Positions 12,839 to 23,344 of a stretch of DNA of 64,000 nt are shown here, piece after piece (position 1 is the stretch's first letter; each line of letters opens with the position of its first letter). The stretch comes from Mesocentrotus franciscanus (Eukaryota > Echinodermata > Echinoidea > Camarodonta > Strongylocentrotidae), in assembly GCA_037976565.1 (NCBI GenBank), contig CP137682.1:19932751-19996750 (forward strand). The letters are read 5' to 3'. The notes beneath the pieces are model-generated. The model did not search any database. It was not told the DNA's origin and saw only the letters and a program-made list of their open reading frames with translations. Position numbers and translations under genes: made by a program.

Positions 12839-13919
12839 TAGATATTGATAAATCATCCAAATTATACAAAGTTAGGTTTCGCAATCTTCTATAGGGATAG
12901 TTGAGTTTTGGTAGAGAGGGCGCTACCCAATTTTTATTTTTTTAAATTTGTTTAGATGATGAAAATTTGAGTCTCAAGTATGAAAGAGCATACAATTTAA
13001 ATGACAAAATCATTGTTGATGAAAATCGGTTAAGAGACGGCTGAAATATTCATAAATATAACCATTTATGATATTTGTGGGGCCCCACAAATATTCGATA
13101 ATTTTGAACCAGCCGTTGAAAAAACGAGATAGCGCCTTATACGTTTTTTTCTTCTCCAGGCAATGCCAATATTGGGCTTTTGTTGGCTTTTTCGTGTTGG
13201 TTATTAGTATAATACGCACAACCAGCCGGCCCGTGTATTGTTATTATTATTAGATTATTAAATTAACGGTCACCGTGTTTTTTCTTTAAGTGGAGCTGAA
13301 TTGGTTTGATCGGATTTAATCTAAATTTCACTCATTTTGGGGTATAAATTACCTTCATAGCACTTTAGGTCCTAAAAGGGCACTATGAATGTCATAAATA
13401 AGAATAAGAGCAATAACCATGCACTTTGAGGGCATTTGCAGTCTTAAACAAGAACTCAACTGTCCATTTAAGTAGTGGAGCTGTAGGAGTTCTCCACTCT
13501 CTAAATGCAAAAGATGGCACGAGCTGCCATTTTCTGTGAATACAATCTACTTCTTAATAGGCTAACCTTATAATTATTGATTCCCCCACACCTATATTTC
13601 GCAGGTTATATGTGGTTTTATCCACGTTTTATATGATAATATCAAAGTACGCCTAGGAAAAAAATGTCAAAATCTAAAAATCACTCTAACTTTATTCCTA
13701 ATACATTGATTTACAGAACGAATATGACTATTCCATGACAGATGTCTGTCATAAGTGGCAACATCAACCTCTTTGATTTCCTCTCAAGCTATTTTCAGTT
13801 TTACCCTTTATACCTATTTTTTTTACTCCTACTACCTATTAACATGAAATAAGTTTTCATTGAGTGACTTGTAAGTATGTTACCAATTCACCAATTTTCT
13901 GTGTGTTGTTACTTACTTC
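12839..13919. other. Spacer with a short perfect palindrome
   Basis: No gene was found. The stretch holds a 24-base perfect palindrome at 13071-13094, centred on GGGGCCCC, within a looser hairpin. The rest is AT-rich. Confidence 0.6.
13036..13116. repeat. Imperfect hairpin with perfect 24-bp core
   Basis: The core 13071-13094 reads the same on both strands. Outside it, ACGGCTG near 13036 pairs with CAGCCGT near 13110, so the palindrome extends imperfectly on both sides. This could be a remnant of a small fold-back element; no target duplication is visible. Confidence 0.6.
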
Positions 13920-14207
13920 ATCCACATCAATTTCGCCCTGGTCAGCTGGAAAAGTATGAATTATGTTAGAATCATCGGCAAACAGCCGCAAATTGATATA
14001 ATCAGTTACTGATGGCAGATCATTTATATAGATAAAAACAGAGTTTTCCCTAGTACTGATCCGTGTGGAACACCATATCTTATCTTATTCCTTATAGATA
14101 ACGTTTGACAACATTGAACAATCTGGATCTGTTACTAAGATAGTCCTTAAACCATGCAAGAGGTTAAACTCGAATGCCATGATTAGAGAGTTTAGCTATG
14201 TCACCGG
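13920..14207 (-). mobile_element. LINE reverse-transcriptase remnant, downstream part
   Basis: On the minus strand the segment reads, with interruptions, KLSNHGI then WFKDYLSNRSRLFNVV, a GVPHGSVLG-like block, YINDLPS and LFADDSN. These are reverse-transcriptase motifs of L2/CR1-type LINEs. Stops and frame shifts break the reading. The upstream part of the same domain is at 22806-22890, displaced by two later insertions. Confidence 0.78.
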
Positions 14208-14298
14208 ACTGTGGATCACAAGGTCCGCGGTTCAAGTCCCACCGCGGCACTAATGTCCTTTGGCAAGACATCTACATTTGCCACTCTCCACTCTCCAC
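14208..14298 (+). mobile_element. tRNA-derived SINE, left half
   Basis: This holds the tRNA-like head with an internal B-box (GGTTCAAGTCCC near 14230), then GGCAAGACAT and TTGCCACTCTCCAC. The SINE is interrupted at 14298 by the LTR retrotransposon and resumes at 22579. The junction carries an extra CTCTCCAC, and about 10 bases present in intact family members are missing, which points to a small rearrangement. Confidence 0.8.
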
Positions 14299-16008
14299 TG
14301 AAAATTATTATGGTCTGACGATAAATTAGGTTCTGATGAAATTAGTATGTATCACAAGAAAATCAAGCAATTTCAAGAGTAAGAATATAGGGTACAAACA
14401 GTTTATTTAAGAGCCATCGGCTCAATATAATTAAACATGCAAATAGTTGCCAAAATTAAAATGTTTCAGAATCACTGTGAACTTAGATAGGAGTATATCC
14501 TATCACTGTTTATGTCGTCTTATCGGTACTCAATTATATCACAATATAATTCTCCCTATTTCCAAAGGAAAATAGATTACCTGATGACCAGGTCATCCTT
14601 CGAGGTATAACATACAGTTAATCACCCACCGTCTCTAGCCCGGTCTTTATATAAAAAGTATACTGTTGTGGGTTAGAGAGTCCCGATTTAGAGTTCGTAA
14701 ATACCACCTCTTCCTGTTTCTGAATAGGCGGAACGAAATACTCTGGTGTATGTAGTAACCCGGTGCGATATGATGCATGACCTGCTAAGCCTGACCGGTG
14801 TACGACAGCACTGGGCGTTGACTCAACGACTTGACGCGAGTAGGTTGCCTGAGCGTGTCGACTACGAACACATGTCCATTCACTGATGGTGCCTAGGGTT
14901 ATGGCTACGAACACATGTCCATTCACTGATGGTGCCTAGGGTTATGGCTACGAGCACATGTCCATTCACTGATGGTGCCTAGGGTTATGGCTACGAGCCC
15001 AGCTTGTCCCTAAAAGAGTTAAATGGAAACCAAATAGCCAACCATCTACAAAAATAAACACGATAGCTATAGCGATGTAAATCCTAACAATTTACAACAA
15101 TCATTTACAATCTCTAGAGCTTAGCTTCACTGACATAAACCACTAAAATAGGCGACATTTATAAATGACCATGTACGGTATCTTTCACCTAGAAATTATA
15201 GAATAACACCTATGTCTTTACATATAGTTATACATGTATAACTTTTCAGTGCAATACAATTTCTTAAACTTCATATATTCTAAGCAAACAAAATAATCAA
15301 GGTTAAGTCTTCCTTATTCAACAAGACAAAAATCCTTATTCAACAACACAAAAATCCATTATCTCGTAGTACATAGAAAATATCTTTCTCTTTATGAAAT
15401 GTATGAAATTAACCTTCCTTCCAGATAATTACAAATAAGGTAATACATTTATTTCTGTAACTTACAGTTCAGATGTTCAAATGATGATTCAAGTTGAGGC
15501 GAGGGCTGATGAGGCTTCTACCACGTCGGCCTGTGCTGCCTGGTTCTTGCCTGGTCCCATAGTATAGGGAAAGTCTATGCCAGCAACAGCATGCTTATAG
15601 CCTGTGGCTGTAACATTTACCTTCGTGGCCAACACCCTCATTTACTCCCCAAATCAGACCAAATTCTGAAAGGTCTGATCCTCTCGAGATCTCATGTGCA
15701 ATCTGATTAAACTACCCTAAATCTCTAATCCACGTTGACTCTCTCAATAGTAACCTCCTTAACATTCCTCTCATGCCAAAACTGTCCATCCAAATTCCTT
15801 TTACTGAATCCTCTATACAAAACTTTCCTATTAACATTCTCCTCATCCTTTCCCCACACACAGACAAAGACAGACACCTGCTCTACTAGAGACCCAAGTT
15901 AGTGACCCAAGTTAGTTGACCTAATAAATTGCTACCAACAACATCTATTCATCTAACACCTGTCCATTACATTCTCTGTCTAAAAGAAATCCCAGTCACA
16001 TTGTGACA
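14299..16008 (-). repeat. 3' LTR, missing 16 terminal bases
   Basis: This is nearly identical to 20866-22578. The partner LTR begins 16 bases earlier with TGTCA, forming the expected TGTCA...TGACA inverted ends, whereas this copy starts abruptly at TGAAAATTATT. The outer end was therefore lost, probably together with the adjoining target duplication. A 102-codon open frame (14618-14926, minus) is the same in both LTRs but has no recognisable domain. Confidence 0.93.
14862..14990. repeat. Three 43-bp tandem repeats inside the LTR
   Basis: Three head-to-tail 43-base units begin CTACGA at 14862, 14905 and 14948. They differ by a single base in the third copy (GAACAC versus GAGCAC). The other LTR has the same triplet at 21429-21557. 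Tandem repeats in an LTR often mark a regulatory or enhancer region, but no function is shown here. Confidence 0.92.
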
Positions 16009-16024
16009 TATCTCCCCTTCCTTC
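16009..16024 (-). promoter_or_regulatory. Polypurine tract of the LTR element
   Basis: On the minus strand GAAGGAAGGGGAGATA directly precedes the start of the 3' LTR (TGTCACA). Position and composition fit the primer for plus-strand DNA synthesis. Confidence 0.8.
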
Positions 16025-16160
16025 AAGAAATTTATATAATTTCAGAAAAAAATTTCAGAGTGGTTTTCTCATTCTATACGAGGAAAATTTGTTTACAGGA
16101 AAATATAAAGATCAATAATAATTATTAAAAAAAAACCTTCTGTTCCTGCTTTACTTGAAA

Positions 16161-17508
16161 TCAACTACTGGTATCTGGTATCCTACTTAAGTAGTCTGCA
16201 CCGACGTTTTCACTGCCCTTGATAGCTGTGATGCTAAACTGGTACGGTTGAAGCGCCAAAGCCCATCTCAGAATCCTTGAGTTCGCGACTTTTGATTTCG
16301 CGATACACTGCAGTGGCTGGTGATCAGTTTCTAGTTCAAAATGCTTGCCGTAGAGGTATGGTTCGAACTTCTGAACACCCCAGACTACTGCTAAGCATTC
16401 ACGTTCCATAACACAGTAGCGCTGCTCTCTTGGGAGAAGTTTCCTACTAGCGTAGGCGATAGGGAACTTCTTCCCTTCCGTCTCTTGTAGCAGAATTGCA
16501 CCGAGACCATGATCTGAGGCATCAGTCCTCAGGATGAAAGGAAGATCTAAGTCCGGAAGATGGAGAATGGGTTCACTAGCAAGTTTCTTTTTCAAGGTAG
16601 TGAAAGCTGCCTCTTCCGCATCTCCCCATTTCACTAGAAGTGGCTCTCCTTTCTTTGTTCGGTCAGTCAGTGGTACTGCTAATGCTGCGAAGTTGGGAAC
16701 AAACCGTCTGTAATAACCCACAAGACCTAGAAAGGATCGAAGTTGCTTTTTGGTCTTAGGTCTCGCAGCTCCTTGAACTGCATCGACTTTGTCTTGCACT
16801 GGTCGAAGCTCTCCTTGACCTATTCGATGACCAAGAAATTCGATACTTACACATCCTACAGTGCACTTGGTAGGCCTCGCTGTCAAGTTTGCTCTCCTCA
16901 GTCTCTCGAACACCTCACGGAGGGTATCTAAATGCTCCTCAAAACTTACTGTATGGATCAAAATATCATCAATGAAATTGTCTACACCATGCAAGCCACG
17001 GAGCAAAACCCTCATGATACGACTAAAGCTTGCCGGAGCATTAACTAGCCCAAATGGCATGCTTCGAAATTGATACAAACCATCTGGTGTCACAAATGCT
17101 GTCAGTTCCTTGGCTTCCTCTGTTAAGGGTACTTGCCAATACCCTTTGGTTAGATCAATCTTTGTGAAATACTTGGCCCTAGAAAGTTTTGCAAATATTT
17201 CTTCCTGATCAGGTATCGGTTCTGCATCAGTTACGGTAACTTGATTTAACTTACGATAATCACAACAAAACCTGATTGTCCCATCTTTCTTCTTTACCAT
17301 CACTACCGGGGATGCATAAGGAGAAGACGAGGATTCAACTATGCCAACATCTATCATCTTCTGAACCTCCTCCTTCACCTTACCTCGCAAAGCATGTGGT
17401 AATGGGTACGGTTTTCTCTTAATGGGTTCCTTATGGACAAGTTTAATGTCATGCTTACCTAAGTTTGTCAATCCCGGCATATCAGTCACAACTTCTTCAT
17501 ACTCCCGT
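16161..17508 (-). CDS. pol: Reverse transcriptase and RNase H (pol, C-terminal part)
   Basis: About 445 residues. The N-terminal portion has the gypsy entry motif (KRKPYPLP) and VGIVESSSSPYASPVV. The reverse transcriptase core has CCDYRKLN, FTKIDLTKGYWQVPL, FRSMPFGLVNAPASF and the catalytic FIDDIL, with FLGLVGYYRRFVPNF in the thumb/connection. RNase H follows, with LRTDASDHGLGAIL, MERECLAVVWGV, LETDHQPL and a C-terminal GADYLSR. The catalytic Asp residues of both domains are present. No integrase follows; it lies upstream in the same polyprotein. The frame is entered through a one-base loss at about 17509-17511. Confidence 0.95.
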
Positions 17509-18168
17509 AAAGAGAGTTGACCTCCTCACGCTGCTTATCATCTAGATGTGGACTGATCTGCACATCTTTGAGAGATTCTGTTGGGGTAAGATTGGGGAGA
17601 TGAAGAATATCCTTTCTCGAAGAATGGTTTACATCTTCATTCTCTCCTTCGCTACATTCCTCAGACAAGCCATCATCCACAACAGAAACACCAGCAACAT
17701 CAAACCCACCTGCACTCTCCTCTCTCCTGTAGTACTTCTTCAGAAGATTTGCATGGAAGGTTTTTATCTTTCCATCCTTATCAATTCTGTAGTCCATTTG
17801 TCCTATCTTCTTTACCACCTTGAAGGGTCCTTTCCAGTGCATCAACAGTTTGTTGTTGTCACTCGGAAGTAGAAGAAGGACTTCATCATCAACTTCAAAC
17901 TTTCTCTCCTTTGCTTTCTTATTGTACTGTCTCCTGTACCTCTCTGCTGATTTGCTGAGATTCTGTTGGGCAACTTCACAAGTCAATTGCAGCCTGTCTT
18001 TCAGATCCAATACATACTGATATGTAGTCTTGGTATCCGGTTCATCAACCTCTCCAGTCCACAGCTCCCGTAGGATAGCAAGAGGGCCTCGAACTGCTCT
18101 CCCAAACAGGAGTTCAAAGGGTGAGAATCCCGTGCTCTCCTGCACTGACTCTCTGTAAGCAAACAAGA
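17486..18168 (-). CDS. pol: Integrase C-terminal part (pol, middle)
   Basis: This continues the integrase after a one-base loss in the G run at 18169-18172. It starts with FAYRESVQESTGFSPFELLFGR, the usual post-catalytic helix of gypsy integrases. It then has RRQYNKKAKERKFEVDDEVLLL and WKGPFKVVKKIGQMDYRI, the GPY/F-type DNA-binding module. About 90 acidic, less conserved residues link it to the reverse transcriptase. The open frame ends just after the next break at about 17509. Confidence 0.92.
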
Positions 18169-18582
18169 GGGGTTCAAATACCTACCCCAGTCCTTGGGTC
18201 GTTCTTCACACATCTTGCGGAGCATAGACTTCAAGGTACCGTTGAAACGTTCAACCAACCCATTGCAAGCGGGATGATAGGGTGTAGTCGTCATCTGACG
18301 GATGGAGAATAGACGACTGACTTCCTTCATCAGCTCTGATGTGAATTGGCTGCCCCGGTCTGTCAACACCTCTCGTGGTATCCCCACCCTGGAGTAGATG
18401 TCCATCAGTGCCTCTGCAACTGTCTGTGCATCAATCCTGCGAAGTGCTACAGCTTCTGGGTAACGTGTAGCATAGTCTACAACGGTAAGAATGTACCGAT
18501 TACCTTTGCTAGTAGCAGGTTCTATCGGTCCAACCAGGTCCATCGCCACACGTCTAAAAGGTTCATCGATGAGAGGGTTGAT
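18001..18582 (-). CDS. pol: Integrase catalytic core (pol)
   Basis: The retroviral-type integrase core is readable with its DDE triad: Asp in MDLVGP, Asp in VLTDRGSQF, and Glu in NGLVERFNGTLK. It joins the element's DNA to the genome. It is entered through a one-base loss in the C run at 18583-18585. The true frame is lost at about 18169, so the last 45 or so codons of this open stretch are out of frame. Confidence 0.93.
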   Translation of the reverse strand: MNPLIDEPFRRVAMDLVGPIEPATSKGNRYILTVVDYATRYPEAVALRRIDAQTVAEALMDIYSRVGIPREVLTDRGSQFTSELMKEVSRLFSIRQMTTTPYHPACNGLVERFNGTLKSMLRKMCEERPKDWGRYLNPSCLLTESQCRRARDSHPLNSCLGEQFEALLLSYGSCGLERLMNRIPRLHISMYWI

Positions 18583-20561
18583 CCCAGAGGCACCTTCGTA
18601 ACCTTCCCCTTAGGCGAAGTACGCTGACATGGTCCACATGACCGACAATACCGCACTATATCTGCATGCATACCTGGCCAGAAAAAGTGAGTCAAAATCT
18701 TATCACGGGTCTTTTTAGTTCCAAAATGACCACCAAGAATAGATTCGTGAGCAAGCTTCAAGACTTGATTCCTGAATTTAGTGGGTACCACAACTTGCAC
18801 GAGTACATCTGACCCTGGGGTTGCATCAATATATTCTCTATAGAGTACATCCTTCTTAACGAGAAAGTAAGACGAATTTCCACTCTTACTTATCTTCTTT
18901 TCTCCACTTTCAGCGAGTTTCCTGGAAGCATCCAGTGCATTGTCCTCCTTCTGGGCCTGGATTAGATCATCCACAGACACAATGTCATTCAGTGAATCAG
19001 GTACGTGAAGGGGAGGCCTCGTACGTCCTGCCTTCCGCTTCTGTCCTCTTGTCTCTACTGCGTTGGCCTGATGATCTTTTGGCTTCCAGTCTTGGTCTGG
19101 GTCAGCTGGTTGCCGGGCTCCATAAATGTTCCCTAGTACAATATCATACACGGGTGTTAGCACACACAAAGCTTCTGCCTTACCTGTGAAGAAAGGAGTA
19201 TCTAGCTCGATCGTTGCAACTTGGAAGGTTCTGATCGTCCGATCAATGAGCAAGCAAGTCCGCTGTTCTCCAGTGAACTGCTCTTCCGACACCAAGTCTT
19301 GCCGAACAATGACAGTCGTACAACCGCTGTCACGTAGAACATCCACGAGCTTCCCGTTCACCATTCCCTTGCTGACTGGCATCTCCACTGGTGAACCACT
19401 CGCTGCTGCTGATAGTACCGGGAGGGTGTCGCCAGATGCTAGCTTCACTCCGGTTCCATCTTCGGTGAGGTTTTCTCTCACGATGAGACTCAAACCCTTC
19501 GAGTCATCCGGATGAGCTGTCTCTCTGGAGTCAGTAGGTCCTGCTGCAGCATCATGTCTGGCTGATGTATCATCTGCTGACCTGCCTTTGACGAGACTTG
19601 ATCCCATCTCACGTCGACCTTTCTTTCCACTTGGGCAATTGAAAGAAAGATGTCCAAACTTATTACAAGTGTAACATTTCTTGTTCGAAAGATTAGAGTT
19701 GGTTGGATTCTCAGACCTACTTGATCTTTTATCACTACTTGAACTAGTAGAACTGTTTGGACTCTTAGTATTATTTGAACTGTTAGAACTGGACTGCTGG
19801 GCTTTCACCCTTCTTACCCTCAAATCTGTATGAGCATCATGATATTGATCAGCTAGAGTTAATACTTCTGTAAGCTTTCCAGGATGACGTTCCTTAACGA
19901 ACATCAGGCATTCCTTACTGCTTGTATTAAATATCTGTTCCTGGATGAGCAGGCTCTTCAGACCTTCAACACTGTCATCATAAGAGCTAAGATCAATCCA
20001 TCGATCTAAGTATTTCTCAATTCTATGGGCATATTGAACGTAGGTTTCCCCCTGATGGAGTTTAGCATACCTAAACTTAGTCCTATACCCTTCTTCCGTA
20101 AGATCATATCCTTTTAGAAGTGAGGATTTAACTATGTCATAATCCTTAACCTGGGAAACTGTAAGCCTTGAAATAATATCCAAAGCCTTACCCGACATCA
20201 AAGCACAAATTGCGAGTGCCCAATCCGACTTATCCCACCCTACAATTACGGCATGTCTCTCAAACCTAGACAAATAACTGTCAATATCATCCTTTCCTTC
20301 TTGGAAAACTGGAAGAGGAGGAATACTGGGCCTACTACGTGGGTGCCCCGACTGTGAACTAGGTCCCGTCCCATTAGTTTTCCTTAGTTCCTCTAGTCTA
20401 ATCTGTTGAGCTATTATTTCAGTCTCAGCACTCCTTGCTGCCGCTCGTTCATCTCTAGCTTCACGCACACACTCATCAACATACGTTCTCAATTCCTTCC
20501 CCTCCAAATTAAACTCTTTCCCTTGTGTAATAAACTTATCTCTCTCCATACTGCAGGCCAC
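18522..20561 (-). CDS. gag-pol: Gag, protease and integrase zinc domain
   Basis: 679 residues. Residues about 80-245 form the capsid; the section with YVQYAHRIEKYLDRW, LIQEQIF and LTEVLTLADQY resembles the SCAN fold, which is reported to derive from Gmr1-like Gag. A CCHC zinc knuckle (CYTCNKFGHLSFNC) lies at 296-309 after a Ser/Asn-rich linker. The protease active site is DSG at 411-413. Near the C-terminus, GGHFGTKKTRDKI with a later CRSCGPC is the HHCC zinc-binding head of integrase. The final 20 or so residues are out of frame because of the break near 18584. Gag and pol share one frame with no stop between them. Confidence 0.93.
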   Translation of the reverse strand: MACSMERDKFITQGKEFNLEGKELRTYVDECVREARDERAAARSAETEIIAQQIRLEELRKTNGTGPSSQSGHPRSRPSIPPLPVFQEGKDDIDSYLSRFERHAVIVGWDKSDWALAICALMSGKALDIISRLTVSQVKDYDIVKSSLLKGYDLTEEGYRTKFRYAKLHQGETYVQYAHRIEKYLDRWIDLSSYDDSVEGLKSLLIQEQIFNTSSKECLMFVKERHPGKLTEVLTLADQYHDAHTDLRVRRVKAQQSSSNSSNNTKSPNSSTSSSSDKRSSRSENPTNSNLSNKKCYTCNKFGHLSFNCPSGKKGRREMGSSLVKGRSADDTSARHDAAAGPTDSRETAHPDDSKGLSLIVRENLTEDGTGVKLASGDTLPVLSAAASGSPVEMPVSKGMVNGKLVDVLRDSGCTTVIVRQDLVSEEQFTGEQRTCLLIDRTIRTFQVATIELDTPFFTGKAEALCVLTPVYDIVLGNIYGARQPADPDQDWKPKDHQANAVETRGQKRKAGRTRPPLHVPDSLNDIVSVDDLIQAQKEDNALDASRKLAESGEKKISKSGNSSYFLVKKDVLYREYIDATPGSDVLVQVVVPTKFRNQVLKLAHESILGGHFGTKKTRDKILTHFFWPGMHADIVRYCRSCGPCQRTSPKGKVTKVPLGSTLSSMNLLDVWRWTWLDR

Positions 20562-20828
20562 ACCAAGGTAAATTTACAAACCTGCCAAATGCAGACAATT
20601 TATGCAGCGCAAACGTCACCACGCCCTCAGCTCTGGCACAGGCACGTAGAGAAGCCTCCCTGCCCCGACCTGCACTTGCACCACCGTCCGAACAGTCTTG
20701 AACCTACAAACACTGTAAACTGGAGAAAAGATCAAGTTTTCATTATTACACAAAAACAATCACAAGACATATTAACCAATGATAACAATCTAATCATTAT
20801 AACCTAACCTATCAAATAGACAAAAATA

Positions 20829-20846
20829 GTCCCTTCGTGGTCGCCA
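20829..20846 (-). promoter_or_regulatory. Primer-binding site of the LTR element
   Basis: Three bases inside the 5' LTR end, the minus strand reads TGGCGACCACGAAGGGAC. It begins with TGG, complementary to a tRNA CCA end, as expected for the tRNA primer site. The tRNA species could not be assigned. Confidence 0.75.
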
Positions 20847-20849
20847 ATA

Positions 20850-22578
20850 TGTCAGATTTAAATACTGAAAATTATTATGGTCTGACGATAAATTAGGTTC
20901 TGATGAAATTAGTATGTATCACAAGAAAATCAAGCAATTTCAAGAGTAAGAATATAGGGTACAAACAGTTTATTTAAGAGCCATCGGCTCAATATAATTA
21001 AACATGCAAATAGTTGCCAAAATTAAAATGTTTCAGAATCACTGTGAACTTAGATAGGAGTATATCCTATCACTGTTTATGTCGTCTTATCGGTACTCAA
21101 TTATATCACAATATAATTCTCCATATTTCCAAAGGAAAATAGATTACCTGATGACCAGGTCATCCTTCGAGGTATAACATACAGTTAATCACCCACCGTC
21201 TCTAGCCCGGTCTTTATATAAAAAGTATACTGTTGTGGGTTAGAGAGTCCCGATTTAGAGTTCGTAAATACCACCTCTTCCTGTTTCTGAATAGGCGGAA
21301 CGAAATACTCTGGTGTATGTAGTAACCCGGTGCGATATGATGCATGACCTGCTAAGCCTGACCGGTGTACGACAGCACTGGGCGTTGACTCAACGACTTG
21401 ACGCGAGTAGGTTGCCTGAGCGTGTCGACTACGAACACATGTCCATTCACTGATGGTGCCTAGGGTTATGGCTACGAACACATGTCCATTCACTGATGGT
21501 GCCTAGGGTTATGGCTACGAGCACATGTCCATTCACTGATGGTGCCTAGGGTTATGGCTACGAGCCCAGCTTGTCCCTAAAAGAGTTAAATGGAAACCAA
21601 ATAGCCAACCATCTACAAAAATAAACACGATAGCTATAGCGATGTAAATCCTAACAATTTACAACAATCATTTACAATCTCTAGAGCTTAGCTTCACTGA
21701 CATAAACCACTAAAATAGGCGACATTTATAAATGACCATGTACGGTATCTTTCACCTAGAAATTATAGAATAACACCTATGTCTTTACATATAGTTATAC
21801 ATGTATAACTTTTCAGTGCAATACAATTTCTTAAACTTCATATATTCTAAGCAAACAAAATAATCAAGGTTAAGTCTTCCTTATTCAACAAGACAAAAAA
21901 TCCTTATTCAACAACACAAAAATCCATTATCTCGTAGTACATAGAAAATATCTTTCTCTTTATGAAATGTATGAAATTAACCTTCCTTCCAGATAATTAC
22001 AAATAAGGTAATACATTTATTCCTGTAACTTACAGTTCAGATGTTCAAATGATGATTCAAGTTGAGGCGAGGGCTGATGAGGCTTCTACCACGTCGGCCT
22101 GTGCTGCCTGGTTCTTGCCTGGTCCCATAGTATAGGGAAAGTCTATGCCAGCAACAGCATGCTTATAGCCTGTGGCTGTAACATATACCTTCGTGGCCAA
22201 CACCCTCATTTACTCCCCAAATCAGACCAAATTCTGAAAGGTCTGATCCTCTCGAGATCTCATGTGCAATCTGATTAAACTACCCTAAATCTCTAATCCA
22301 CGTTGACTCTCTCAATAGTAACCTCCTTAACATTCCTCTCATGCCAAAACTGTCCATCCAAATTCCTTTTACTGAATCCTCTATACAAAACTTTCCTATT
22401 AACATTCTCCTCATCCTTTCCCCACACACAGACAAAGACAGACACCTGCTCTACTAGAGACCCAAGTTAGTGACCCAAGGTAGTTGACCTAATAAATTGC
22501 TACCAACAACATCTATTCATCTAACACCTGTCCATTACATTCTCTGTCTAAAAAAGAAATCCCAGTCACATTGTGACA
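20850..22578 (-). repeat. 5' LTR, complete
   Basis: 1,729 bases bounded by TGTCA at 20850 and TGACA at 22574-22578, the inverted dinucleotide-type ends typical of LTRs. It contains the 43-bp triplet at 21429-21557. Transcription of the element would start here and run toward lower coordinates. Confidence 0.93.
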
Positions 22579-22805
22579 AATGGGTACCCATTAGGATGCG
22601 AAAGTTAATGTGGTTTGATTAGCAAGTGGCGCTTGTAAAATGGCGACTGGCTGGAATGCTCCCCAGGGAGTGGAAAATGTGCATACATTGTGTGCGAGTG
22701 AGCATGAATCCGATGACCGGGGTAATAATATATATCTGTAAAGCGCATTGAGGGGGCCTGCGGTCCTGAAATGCGCTATATAAGGACGAACTATTATTAT
22801 TAAGT
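22579..22805 (+). mobile_element. tRNA-derived SINE, right half
   Basis: This continues the SINE broken at 14298, starting AATGGGTACCC. It ends with a stretch reading GCGCTATATAAGGACGAAC followed by (TTA)n. That tail is common among deuterostome tRNA-derived SINEs. Confidence 0.8.
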
Positions 22806-22890
22806 TTAATGGTGTCAAAATTGCTTTCTTAAAATCTATGAATATGCCAAGAGTGAATTTCACTGCTTCGTTCCAGTAAAAGCGACCAAT
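22806..22890 (-). mobile_element. LINE reverse-transcriptase remnant, upstream part
   Basis: The minus strand reads KFTLGIFIDFKKA followed, after a one-base slip, by FDTIK. This is motif A of a LINE reverse transcriptase. Together with 13920-14207 it makes one interrupted domain: motif A here, motif B/C there, with the SINE and its nested LTR element between. Confidence 0.75.
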
Positions 22891-23344
22891 ATAATTATCT
22901 TGATGCAGCGAAGCATATAACAGGAGGGTAAAAGTTTACACAATACTGGGTATAATGTTCTCAAAACTGAATAATGTTTACGCAATATTGGGTAGTTATA
23001 TACCCGACAAACTAATATTTGAACCCGATGCTGGATTTAGACGTTTATCAAAAAGCGGGTTCAAAAAGAAAATTGGTATGAGATCTAAGTTTTCTTTTAA
23101 ACAAGATTTTAGACCCTGGATAGGGCTTAAATGAATTAGGAGAATACCGACCTTAGAGTATACCTTTATTATATTTCGAGCAAATCCAATGATTGTTTTT
23201 TTTTAAACCAAATGACAGGTAGTTGATTTATTAGTGATTGTTTACAACAACCATATAGGCCTAGTGCTATGTTCGTAGGTTGTACGAATAACGAGCCATA
23301 GACCCTGGATTAAAGGGTGATATGGAACAGACTGAGCTTGTTCC
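22891..23344 (-). other. Probable 3' untranslated region of the ankyrin/death gene
   Basis: Non-coding on both strands. On the minus strand, AATAAA signals lie about 110 bases (23227-23232) and 175 bases (23165-23170) after the stop codon at 23345, suitable as polyadenylation signals. Confidence 0.5.

Larger units (their letters stand above)
14299..22578 (-). mobile_element. LTR retrotransposon, Ty3/gypsy Gmr1-like
   Basis: The element is about 8.28 kb with directly repeated LTRs of about 1.71-1.73 kb, a primer-binding site, a polypurine tract and a long gag-pol on the minus strand. The coding order is gag, protease, integrase, reverse transcriptase, RNase H. Most Ty3/gypsy elements have integrase last; the order seen here is the diagnostic feature of the Gmr1-like group (Goodwin and Poulter, deuterostome gypsy elements with copia-like pol order). 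The LTRs differ by only about four substitutions plus three homopolymer length differences, so insertion was recent. It interrupts a SINE. No target-site duplication is visible because the left junction is damaged. Confidence 0.95.

Noticed and set aside
14208..14270. True tRNA gene
   Set aside because: It has a B-box but no complete cloverleaf and is followed by SINE body; the same holds for the tRNA-like heads at 28900, 36240 and 47200.
14618..14926. 102-codon open frame identical in both LTRs
   Set aside because: Identity is expected because the LTRs are nearly identical; it overlaps the 43-bp repeats and has no recognisable domain.
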